Assembly (NCBI RefSeq): GCF_008727875.1
Contig: NZ_VTWS01000006.1
Span: 558,001 to 622,000 of the forward strand
DNA from: Larkinella humicola
GTDB lineage: Bacteria; Bacteroidota; Bacteroidia; Cytophagales; Spirosomataceae
DNA: 64,000 bases
Direction of reading: 5' to 3'
Position 1 is the stretch's first letter. The number at the start of each line of letters is the position of its first letter. Positions 44,714 through 52,432 of this stretch are shown here, piece after piece. The notes beneath the pieces were generated by a model. The model ran no database searches and was not told the DNA's origin. It worked only from the letters and a program-made list of their open reading frames with translations. The position numbers and the translations under genes are program-made.

Positions 44714-46930
44714 TTATTTCAAGGCAAAGGCAATGTAACTGCCCCCGATTTTCTGGCCTCTGCCCCCACCAGCAGCAATCACAACGTATTGTTTTCCAGC
44801 AATTTCGTAGCTGATCGGCGTGGCAAAACCGCCCGCCGGAAGCTGGTATTCCCAGACCACCTTGCCGGTTTTTTTATCGAATGCCCGGATCTTTTCGTCC
44901 CGGGTGCCGGCAATAAACACCAGTCCCCCCGCCGTAGAAAGCGGCCCGCCATAGCTGTCGGTTCCGGTAATGGGAATGCCCTTTTTCGTCAGTTCCGGGT
45001 ATTCGCCCAGCGGTACCCGCCAGAGATACTCCCCGGTATTGAGGTCGATGGCGTTGAGCGTTCCCCAGGGCGGTTTGATGCCCGGGTAGCCGTCCTGATC
45101 CGTAAACCGCTGCCAGACTTTGCTCACGTAAGCCGGTACATACGGAAAACCGCCCGGGTTGGTAGCCGCTGGAGCCGGGGCGCTGGCGACCGTCGCCGGG
45201 CCGGTTTCCCGGTTTAGCAAAAAGGCAACGATGGCATCACGGTCTTTTTCGGCCAGGTGCTGAAACGAAGGCATCCGGCCACTGCCGGTTTTTAGCAGCG
45301 TTTTGATTTCCTCCGCCGACCGCTTTTTGCCAATATCGACCAGTCCCGGCAGTTCCGGTCCGCTGCCTTTCCGATCCTGGCCGTGACAGGCCGCACAGTT
45401 GGCGGTATACAGGGCATTCCCCGCCGTGACCGGTTTTTTCTGCGCATTCAAGCTGGCCCGTTCCGCCATAATCAGCTCCCAGGGGTCTTCATTGACGTTC
45501 TGGTACAGAATTCCCTGTGGATCGATGGCGTTTCCACCCCATTCGGCACCACCGCTGTACCCAAACAGCAAGGTTCCGGTGGTGTTCGGTGGCGTAAACT
45601 TATTATCCGTTTTAATTTTTAAAAACCGCTCTTTCACGTAGGCATGGGCTTCCGGCGACAGGTCAGTAAGATCGGCTTCGGTATACACCTGCCGGTTGAG
45701 CGGCAGCGGTTTCAGCGGGTACTTTTGCGTCGGATACGGGTGTTCGCCGGGCAAACCGTTCGTGGGCACCTTGCGCTCTTCTACCGGAAACAGCGAGGTT
45801 CCTTTGTCCCGATCCAACACGTACACCAATCCGTCCTTCGTAGCCTGCACCACCGCATCGACGGTTTTTCCGTTGCGTTTTAACGTGATCAGGTTCGGCG
45901 GACTCGGGTGATCGCGGTCCCACAGATCGTGGTGAATTGTCTGGTAATACCACTTCATTCTGCCGGTTTCGGCCTCCAGTGCCAGAATGCAATTGGCAAA
46001 CAGATTTGCGCCTTTGCGGTCGCCCCCGTAGAAATCCGAAGCAGGAGAACCCGTGCCGAAATAAACAACGCCCCGCTTCTCATCCAGCGACAGCCCGCTC
46101 CAGTTGTTCGTGGCTCCGATTCTCTTATACGCATCCTTCGGCCAGGTATCGTAGCCCAACTCACCAGGCTGCGGAATCGTATGAAAAACCCACTTCAATT
46201 TTCCGGTCACCACATCAAACGCCCGCACGTGGCCGGGAGCCGCATCGCCGGATTCGGATACGCTTGAGCCCATCACAACCGTGTTCCGGTAAATAATTCC
46301 GGGCGACGTGGCCGTCACCCACAACTTGCTCACGTCATGATCCAGATTGGTCTGTAGCCCTTCGTGCAGATCCACCCGCCCATCAGTGCCAAAGCTGGAC
46401 ACGATTTGCCCGTTTTCGGCATCGACGGCGTATAAACTCGACCCTACGGTGTACAAAATGCGTTTCTCATTCCCGTTTTCCCAGTACATCACGCCCCGGT
46501 TGGAATTCAGCCGGTCGTTTTTTGAGGGTTCAAATTTCCAGAGTTGTTCGCCCGTTCCGGCTTTCAGGGCAAACAGTTTCAGTTCGGGCGTGGTCCCGTA
46601 CAGAATCCCGTTCACGACAATGGGCTGGCATTGAATGGCGCGGCCCCTCTTGCGGGCGGGGTCGTTCGGATCCGGTTTTTCGGACGCGTCATACATCCAG
46701 GTAACTTCTAAGTTTCGGACGTTTCCGGTAGTGATCTGCGTGAGTGGCGAGTGGCGGTTGCCCGCTTTGTTCCCCCCGTACTGGGGCCAGTCTTTGCCCG
46801 CATCCGGAGCCGGATTCCGGAATTCCATGCCAACCATCAGGCAACTTGCCAGCAGCAAACCGGACGCCATCACCTCGCGCATCCGGGTGTTGAATCCTTT
46901 CTTGAAAACGTTCATTTTTCGCATCTTCAT
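44714..46930 (-). CDS. PQQ-dependent dehydrogenase with cytochrome c domain (second copy)
   Basis: 738 residues. N-terminus is a lipoprotein-like or cleavable signal (GLLLASCLMVG); ATG 46915 is an alternative start. Propeller repeats (GTGEQLWKFEPS, VVTGKLKWVFHTIP, EAETGRMKWYYQTIHHDLWD) surround a cytochrome c domain near 510 (ANCAACHGQDRKGSGPELP). Same architecture as the copy at 36.2 kb and clearly paralogous (for example both have TIHHD/TVHHDIWDRD and GEYPEL.KGIP.TGTD). Periplasmic oxidation of an alcohol or sugar. Convergent with the preceding lipoprotein gene, 20 bases apart. Confidence 0.92.
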   Translation of the reverse strand: MKMRKMNVFKKGFNTRMREVMASGLLLASCLMVGMEFRNPAPDAGKDWPQYGGNKAGNRHSPLTQITTGNVRNLEVTWMYDASEKPDPNDPARKRGRAIQCQPIVVNGILYGTTPELKLFALKAGTGEQLWKFEPSKNDRLNSNRGVMYWENGNEKRILYTVGSSLYAVDAENGQIVSSFGTDGRVDLHEGLQTNLDHDVSKLWVTATSPGIIYRNTVVMGSSVSESGDAAPGHVRAFDVVTGKLKWVFHTIPQPGELGYDTWPKDAYKRIGATNNWSGLSLDEKRGVVYFGTGSPASDFYGGDRKGANLFANCILALEAETGRMKWYYQTIHHDLWDRDHPSPPNLITLKRNGKTVDAVVQATKDGLVYVLDRDKGTSLFPVEERKVPTNGLPGEHPYPTQKYPLKPLPLNRQVYTEADLTDLSPEAHAYVKERFLKIKTDNKFTPPNTTGTLLFGYSGGAEWGGNAIDPQGILYQNVNEDPWELIMAERASLNAQKKPVTAGNALYTANCAACHGQDRKGSGPELPGLVDIGKKRSAEEIKTLLKTGSGRMPSFQHLAEKDRDAIVAFLLNRETGPATVASAPAPAATNPGGFPYVPAYVSKVWQRFTDQDGYPGIKPPWGTLNAIDLNTGEYLWRVPLGEYPELTKKGIPITGTDSYGGPLSTAGGLVFIAGTRDEKIRAFDKKTGKVVWEYQLPAGGFATPISYEIAGKQYVVIAAGGGRGQKIGGSYIAFALK

Positions 46931-47297
46931 TGACTACGGTTTAGGAGCGTACGCGAACGTCAGAGCCTTTCAGAGCGCCGGTAAAATCAATTTTTATCCT
47001 TGAATGGCCCTCAAACTTGGCATAAAACATCTATAAATAATGCAATAAAATAATACTATTTGCAAAAATATCCATTTACTAAAAAAAGGGGCAAATTTTC
47101 AGCAAAAAGCAGAACAACGGGAGCGGTTTGTCGTTACTAAATAATAATTGGCAAAAATACACTATTGCAAAACATACCACTTCATCCACGGTTTTTGGCA
47201 GCTTAAACCGTCATTTTAACCGCTGACACAAAATTATTTAGCAACTTATTTATCGGAACTTTACCTTCGGCTTATTAACACATACCACAACCACATC
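46931..47297. other. AT-rich divergent intergenic region
   Basis: 367 bases between the second PQQ dehydrogenase (minus) and the 87-residue protein (plus). Strongly AT-rich in 47030-47260 with many ATAAT/AAAAT words. A near-match -7 box TACCTTCG lies about 30 bases before the 87-residue gene. No gene seen. Confidence 0.5.
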
Positions 47298-47561
47298 ATG
47301 AGTGTCGTCATTAAACCAACCGTTAGCAACATCATCAATCTCTGGTTTGGCGCAGATACGCCCATCCGTCAGTACAAAATCAAACTCAATCCTGATCTGT
47401 GGGGTGCTTGCCAGCAAACCAATCAGAACTTTACACTGACCCGCAATCAGCCCATCGAGCAATACCGGAAGTCCGACAAAGTTGCTTTTGCCAAAGCTGT
47501 TTTGATGGAATTAGAGCGGAATAAGCAGACACTGGCCACCACGCCCCGCTGCCTGAACTGA
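47298..47561 (+). CDS. Small conserved-looking protein of unknown function
   Basis: 87 residues, no signal peptide or TM. N-terminal half looks folded (IINLWFGADTPIRQYKIKL, NPDLWGACQQTNQNF), C-terminal half helical and basic (KSDKVAFAKAVLMELERNK). The upstream AT-rich region and correct ATG support expression. I do not recognise it. Followed by a large palindromic element. Confidence 0.55.
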   Translation: MSVVIKPTVSNIINLWFGADTPIRQYKIKLNPDLWGACQQTNQNFTLTRNQPIEQYRKSDKVAFAKAVLMELERNKQTLATTPRCLN

Positions 47562-47602
47562 CTACGTTACCCTGAAAATTTTGTACCAATTCCGGTTTTG
47601 AG

Positions 47603-47781
47603 GAGCTCCGTCAGGAGCTTAACAGCGCAGCGTCGGTAGAAAAAAGGGCCAGTCTCACCCCTGCGTGCCGTCAGGTACGCAAGATTCAGAGCATACTGTG
47701 GTCGCGTACCTCACGGCACGCTGAAGCCAAGGGGTCTTCTTTTGCTACCGACGCTACGCTGTTCGGTTCCTACGGAACGGA
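47603..47781. repeat. Compound nested palindromic element
   Basis: Two arms of about 75 bases (47606-47680 and 47704-47780) form an imperfect long inverted repeat, with AGCGTCGGTAG matching CTACCGACGCT and CGTGCCGTCAGGTACG matching CGTACCTCACGGCACG. Each arm also has small hairpins of its own (GCTCC-GTCA-GGAGC, CGTGCC-GTCA-GGTACG, GTTCC-TAC-GGAAC). No coding frame. It lies between an 87-residue protein and the convergent GH31 gene, resembling a repeated extragenic element. Confidence 0.8.
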
Positions 47782-47811
47782 TTGTTGTACGACCATACTT
47801 TTCACCGACCC

Positions 47812-49968
47812 CTACCGGGTCATAAATTCCCAGGAAACGGTGGTGTAGTGAAAATTTGGGTCTTTGGGTGCGGTCCAACTGCCGGTTAGCTCGCCTTTTT
47901 TATTCTTTTTGACATCCAGTTTGGTCCAACTAAATTTGCCGCGATCATAGTCGAAGGTTTTGCCGTCATCGTCGTACAAAGCCCAGCTTGCTTCTGTTTT
48001 GCCGTAGTGCCGAACCGTCAGCGGCTGTTTTTCGTTTTCAGTCGGCGTGTGCAAAACCGGTGGAATCATTGGAATCAGACCACCCTCTTTCACAAATACC
48101 GGGATGTGGGTAAGCCCCGGCGTAATTTCGATCACCTCGCCTTCGCCCGCCAGTTTTCCCGTATAAAAGTCGTACCACTTCCCGGGTGGCAGGATCACTT
48201 TCCGGCTCGTTTCACCGGCAAACAGGGGCGCCACCAACAAATGATCGCCGACCATAAACTGGTCTTTGATGTCTTTTTTCACCGCCATCGCATACGGGTT
48301 CTCCGTGGAGTTAAGCGGTCCGGCAATGGCTTTGTCGTCGAACGCAAAACCGTCCACCAGAGGCATCGCCCGGACCGGCGGTTTTCCCTCAAAATGGTAC
48401 TGTGCAAAGGTCGTGTAGAGATACGGCAGCAATTGCATCCGCAACAGCATTACGGCTTTTACCTCGTCGGCCACATCGGGAAACGTCCACGGTTTGGTGC
48501 CGTCGGCCCAGGCGTTGAGCATGGCCATCGGCGAAAAACAGACCGTCTGCATCCGGCGTAGCCATTCTTCCGACGTTTTGGACGACCGGGCTTCCGGCGT
48601 CCACAAAACCCCCGCAAAGCTGCTCGAACACAAGGCCGTAATGAAATCGCGGTGGTCGTAATAATCGTTGTAAATCACGTAGGGCATGGCCGGTGATCCC
48701 GCGTTGGAAGCCCGCACCAACCCATAGGTCCGCTGGTTCCGTTCGCGAAACCAGTCGTCGGTCATCTTCTGAAATTGCAAGCCGTAAATCTGCCGCATCT
48801 GCTCTGCGCCAATGCCCGACGGGAACTTGGCCACATCCGGCCACAGCCAGTTGTCGTAGCCATCGACCTCATCTACTTTGTATCCCGACACGCCAACCGC
48901 CAGGTGTTGTTCCGAGAACAGATCTTTGTAGAGCTTGCGGGCGGGCGCCATATTGAAATCAGGAACGCGCCCCACCCAGACGGTATGCGAACCCGTATAC
49001 GGCAAAACCGCCTTGAAAATGGGCGAATGCGAAGAAACGTACGGGTTGATCCACAGGTTGGAGCGGATGTTTTTTTTCGCCAGTTGCGCCAGAAATTGGG
49101 TAGGTTTCGGAAACCGCACACTATCCCAGACAAAACTATTCGGGTAGGAATGCGACTGCCAGCCGGGTTCGAGACCGACGAAACTAAGCGGATAACCTTT
49201 GGCCTCAAATTCAGCCACTTCCTTCAAAATCTGTTCGTCCGTAAACAAGGTCGGCGTCCGGTGCGTAAAGCCCAGCCCCCACTTCGGCGGCAAGGTCCCT
49301 CCTCCGCAATAGAGGTTGTACCGCTGCATGACTTCCATCGCGTTGCGCCCCGCAAATACCAATACCTCGGTTCCAGCCGCCGGAATAACCATCTCCACAG
49401 CGTCCGAATAAGGCTGCGGATTCCAATTTTTCTGGCTGTTGCGGTTCATTTCGGGCGGTGCGTTTTTGCCCCCGGCCAACACGCCCGAACCGGCATATAC
49501 GGTGATGTAGCGGGCCGAATTAACCAACACGCCATAGCCCAGATTCGAGATGTAAAACGGAACCGGCGCGTGCGTCCGGCCGTTGTCTTTGCCGTTGTAA
49601 TGATCGACGTGAAGCGTTTTGATGGTGCCCCGCTGCTGAACGGTTTTGAAGTTGAGCCCCAGCCCAAAAAGCTGCTCACCCGGTTTCAGTGGAAACCGCA
49701 ACAATGTTTTGCCATCCGTCTTTTCGTGTACACTTTCGCCCAGCAGGGCCGGAAACGGAACGTCGCCCAGCCTTTGAAGACCGTCGAGCCGGGGTTTTAC
49801 CTCCGCAACCCCCAGGGGCGTAATGCCGTCCGAAGTTCCGACGACCGCTTTCCACACGCCCGGTGCCACCGGCTGCCACTGAAAAGCCGCTTGTTGCGCA
49901 AAACCGGAAGTGAACGCCAACAGAGTAAGGAAATTAACCAGGGAAATCAACGACGTAGAAATTCTCAT
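47812..49968 (-). CDS. Glycoside hydrolase family 31 enzyme (alpha-glucosidase/xylosidase type)
   Basis: 718 residues with a signal peptide (SLVNFLTLLAFTSGFAQ). N-terminal beta-sandwich to about 210, then the TIM barrel with GLGFTHRTPTLFTDEQ, PLSFVGLEPGWQ, the nucleophile motif GYKVDEVDGYDNW near 362 and the acid/base region WTPEARSSKTSEEW near 455; C-terminal beta domains follow. GH31 enzymes release alpha-linked glucose or xylose, or act as transglycosidases. Spacing and the unusual nucleophile context put it outside the classic alpha-glucosidases, so specificity is open. Monocistronic. Confidence 0.9.
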   Translation of the reverse strand: MRISTSLISLVNFLTLLAFTSGFAQQAAFQWQPVAPGVWKAVVGTSDGITPLGVAEVKPRLDGLQRLGDVPFPALLGESVHEKTDGKTLLRFPLKPGEQLFGLGLNFKTVQQRGTIKTLHVDHYNGKDNGRTHAPVPFYISNLGYGVLVNSARYITVYAGSGVLAGGKNAPPEMNRNSQKNWNPQPYSDAVEMVIPAAGTEVLVFAGRNAMEVMQRYNLYCGGGTLPPKWGLGFTHRTPTLFTDEQILKEVAEFEAKGYPLSFVGLEPGWQSHSYPNSFVWDSVRFPKPTQFLAQLAKKNIRSNLWINPYVSSHSPIFKAVLPYTGSHTVWVGRVPDFNMAPARKLYKDLFSEQHLAVGVSGYKVDEVDGYDNWLWPDVAKFPSGIGAEQMRQIYGLQFQKMTDDWFRERNQRTYGLVRASNAGSPAMPYVIYNDYYDHRDFITALCSSSFAGVLWTPEARSSKTSEEWLRRMQTVCFSPMAMLNAWADGTKPWTFPDVADEVKAVMLLRMQLLPYLYTTFAQYHFEGKPPVRAMPLVDGFAFDDKAIAGPLNSTENPYAMAVKKDIKDQFMVGDHLLVAPLFAGETSRKVILPPGKWYDFYTGKLAGEGEVIEITPGLTHIPVFVKEGGLIPMIPPVLHTPTENEKQPLTVRHYGKTEASWALYDDDGKTFDYDRGKFSWTKLDVKKNKKGELTGSWTAPKDPNFHYTTVSWEFMTR

Positions 49969-50271
49969 AGCGGCAACTTAAGTTACAAGTTGAGGGTGTC
50001 CTGCACGCAGACGGTGCTTCAGGGTTCTATTTTAGTACTCCCAGCAGAAGACAAAGGCCCGTATAATTTACTATCGTTTCGGCTATCCGATTAGAAATGA
50101 CATTCTACGATGGCCCACATCATCCGGTGCCCCGGCATTCGTTCCCGAATTCACCCGGTTCCGCTTCCCTTTTCCGGCATTGAACCTTTTCCATTTTTGC
50201 CGGCCAATTTGGAATGACACCTTTGCGCGACGAAAACCGAGCCGTAAACCAACCACTTAAAACAAAAAACG
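49969..50271. other. Divergent intergenic region GH31 / apbE
   Basis: 303 bases between two divergent genes. It holds the probable apbE promoter (separate entry). No further gene or repeat was seen. Confidence 0.5.
50196..50225 (+). promoter_or_regulatory. Possible promoter of the apbE-DUF2271 operon
   Basis: TTTG at 50196-50199 and CACCTTTG at 50218-50225 (one mismatch to TAnnTTTG) with an 18-base spacer; leader of about 40 bases to the ATG at 50272. Confidence 0.4.
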
Positions 50272-51786
50272 ATGCCGTCCCTGAATCCCTGGCTGGCCGG
50301 TCTGGCCCTTAGCCTACCCAATATTGCCACGCCCTCGTCCACAGCGGCTGAGGGGCTTTACATCGCCCACGCCGATGCAGTGCTTGGCACTTCGTTCGAT
50401 CTCAAACTCGTGGCCCGCTCCCTGGGGTCAGCCGTACAGGCTGAAACGGTGATTCGGGCCGAAATAGAGCGACTAACGGGCATACTCAGCAGTTACCAAA
50501 CCGACAGTGAGTTCTGCCGCTGGCTGGCAGCTCCGGTTGGCGAAGCAGTTGCGGTTTCTGCCGATCTGTTGAGCGTGCTGGCTCACTTCGACCGCTGGCA
50601 TGAAAAAACCGGCGGAGCCCTCAACGCAGCCGCCGAACACATCAACCAGCTTTGGCAACAGGCCGAAGGGTCGGGCGTGCCACCCTTGCAAGCGGCCCGG
50701 GAACGGGTCGTGGCCGAAGTCGGACAGACGCACTGGCTGCTCGACCCAACCCACCAGACCGCCACCCGCCTGAGCCGGATTCCGCTACGTCTGCATACGT
50801 TCACCAAAAGCTACATCCTCGACCGGGCGGCCTCTGCCGCACTGGCTCTGCCTGACGTAACGGCGGTGGTGCTGAACAGTGGCGGAGATCTGGTGATTCG
50901 GGGTAACTGGACGGAACAGGTGGCCGTTGCCAACCCTCGCGCCGACGCCGAAAACGACCGGCCCGTCGCGCAGGTGGCCGTCCAGAACCGGGCCGTTGCC
51001 ACCAGTGGCGATTACCGGCGCGGTGTCCGGATTGGGGCCGACTGGTTCTCCCACTTGGTGGACCCACGGACGGGCGAACCCGCCAGTCATGCAATCAGTG
51101 CCACGGTGATTCACCCCGATGCCGTAACGGCGGGCGCATTGGCAACGGCGTTCAACGTCCTGTTGCCGACCGAGAGCCAGCAGGTTGCTGCAACGCTACC
51201 CGGAACCGAATACCTGATCATGACCCAGGCGGGAGAAACCATCACCAGCCCCGGCTGGCCGGAATTGACGGGTGCGTCAGGCCAATCCCTTCCCCAGCCA
51301 ACCCGTACGGCCCGACTGCTCTCGCTGTCTTCCGTGAAAGACAAGATCTGGAATGCCGATCAGGAACTGTTCATCAGTCTTGAACTCAGCCCGTTTGAAG
51401 GGCGGTATCACCGGCCTTTCGTTGCCATCTGGGTGGAAGATCAGAACCACCAACCCGTGCGGAACCTGGCTCTGTGGTACAATAAACCGCGCTGGCTCCC
51501 TGAATTGCGGGCTTTCCATGCGCAGCGAAGCGACGTCGACCGGTCCTCCATAACCAGCGCCACGCGTTCGCCGGGCACCTATACGCTCCGGTGGGACGGT
51601 AGAGACAATGCCGGACAGTATGTGAAACAGGGTAAATACACCATCTGTATTGAAGCCGCCCGCGAACACGGAACCTACCAGTTGATCCGACAGGAGATGG
51701 ATTTTAACGGAAAACCTCAACAACAAAACCTGAATGGCAATGTCGAAATCGCCCACGCAGCCCTGGATTACCGCCAGACGAAATAG
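50272..51786 (+). CDS. apbE: ApbE-type FAD:protein FMN transferase fused to DUF2271
   Basis: 504 residues in two parts. Residues about 28-335 are ApbE-like: HADAVLGTSFDLKLVA near 37, VVLNSGGDLVIRG near 200, DWFSHLVDPRTGEPASHA near 260 and ATVIHPDAVTAGALATAFNV near 280. The last motif normally reads ADALxT with a Mg-binding Asp; here that Asp is Gly (TAGALAT). Residues about 345-500 match DUF2271 (FVAIWVEDQNHQPVRNLALW, GTYTLRWDGRDNAGQYVKQG). ApbE attaches FMN to Thr/Ser of extracytoplasmic redox proteins. Fusion of both parts and the PepSY gene 58 bases downstream point to a flavin-dependent membrane redox system. No convincing signal peptide. Confidence 0.85.
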   Translation: MPSLNPWLAGLALSLPNIATPSSTAAEGLYIAHADAVLGTSFDLKLVARSLGSAVQAETVIRAEIERLTGILSSYQTDSEFCRWLAAPVGEAVAVSADLLSVLAHFDRWHEKTGGALNAAAEHINQLWQQAEGSGVPPLQAARERVVAEVGQTHWLLDPTHQTATRLSRIPLRLHTFTKSYILDRAASAALALPDVTAVVLNSGGDLVIRGNWTEQVAVANPRADAENDRPVAQVAVQNRAVATSGDYRRGVRIGADWFSHLVDPRTGEPASHAISATVIHPDAVTAGALATAFNVLLPTESQQVAATLPGTEYLIMTQAGETITSPGWPELTGASGQSLPQPTRTARLLSLSSVKDKIWNADQELFISLELSPFEGRYHRPFVAIWVEDQNHQPVRNLALWYNKPRWLPELRAFHAQRSDVDRSSITSATRSPGTYTLRWDGRDNAGQYVKQGKYTICIEAAREHGTYQLIRQEMDFNGKPQQQNLNGNVEIAHAALDYRQTK

Positions 51787-51844
51787 ACCCGGGGACAACT
51801 CGTTTCCCCGGCAGTCGGCCAAAAACGCAAACCGGAAACCCCGG

Positions 51845-52420
51845 ATGACCGTCATCATCCGCTGGCTGCACATTTACCTTTCCATGGTGAGTTTCGCCAT
51901 CGTCCTTTTTTTCGCCGTAACGGGCCTCACGCTCAACCATGCCGACTGGTTTGACGATCAATCGCGAACGACGGAATACAGCGGAAAGCTGACACGGGCC
52001 TGGGTGGCCGGAACGGATACTGCCACCGTTGCCCGGCTGCCCATTGTCGAACAGTTGCGGGCAACCCACGGCATCAAAGGAGCCGTCAGCGACTTTCGGA
52101 TCGAGGATCGCCAGTGTTCGGTTTCGTTTCGGGGACCGGGCTACACGGCTGACGCGTTTATCGACCGCGCCACCGGCACCTACCAGCTTACCGAAACGAA
52201 GCTGGGACTGGCGGCTGTCCTGAACGACCTGCACAAGGGCCGCGATACGGGAAGCCGCTGGGCCTGGGTCATTGACGGGTCGGCGGTATTCATGATTTTG
52301 ATTTCGGCAACAGGACTCGTTCTGCTGCTTTTTCTGCGAAAACGACGGTTTAGCGGGCTGGTAGTAGCGGGCGTGGGCGCTGTCGTGTGTTACCTGATTT
52401 ACCAGCTCTGGGTAGCCTGA
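51845..52420 (+). CDS. PepSY-associated TM-helix protein
   Basis: 191 residues from MTVIIRWLHIYLSMVSF; the longer upstream frame overlaps apbE and is unlikely. TM1 about 10-30 contains the family motif FAVTGLTLNHADWF, a PepSY-like periplasmic domain (about 50-130) follows, then two TM helices (140-160 and 168-188). Such proteins occur with ApbE and DUF2271 in flavinylated electron-transfer loci and may carry electrons or heme across the inner membrane through conserved His. No obvious flavinylation motif is present in it. Confidence 0.85.
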   Translation: MTVIIRWLHIYLSMVSFAIVLFFAVTGLTLNHADWFDDQSRTTEYSGKLTRAWVAGTDTATVARLPIVEQLRATHGIKGAVSDFRIEDRQCSVSFRGPGYTADAFIDRATGTYQLTETKLGLAAVLNDLHKGRDTGSRWAWVIDGSAVFMILISATGLVLLLFLRKRRFSGLVVAGVGAVVCYLIYQLWVA

Positions 52421-52432
52421 TCCCGTTGCTTC

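Noticed and set aside
48775-50094. 439-codon plus-strand frame under the GH31 gene
   Set aside because: Antisense to a gene carrying the catalytic motif and signal peptide; no domain seen.
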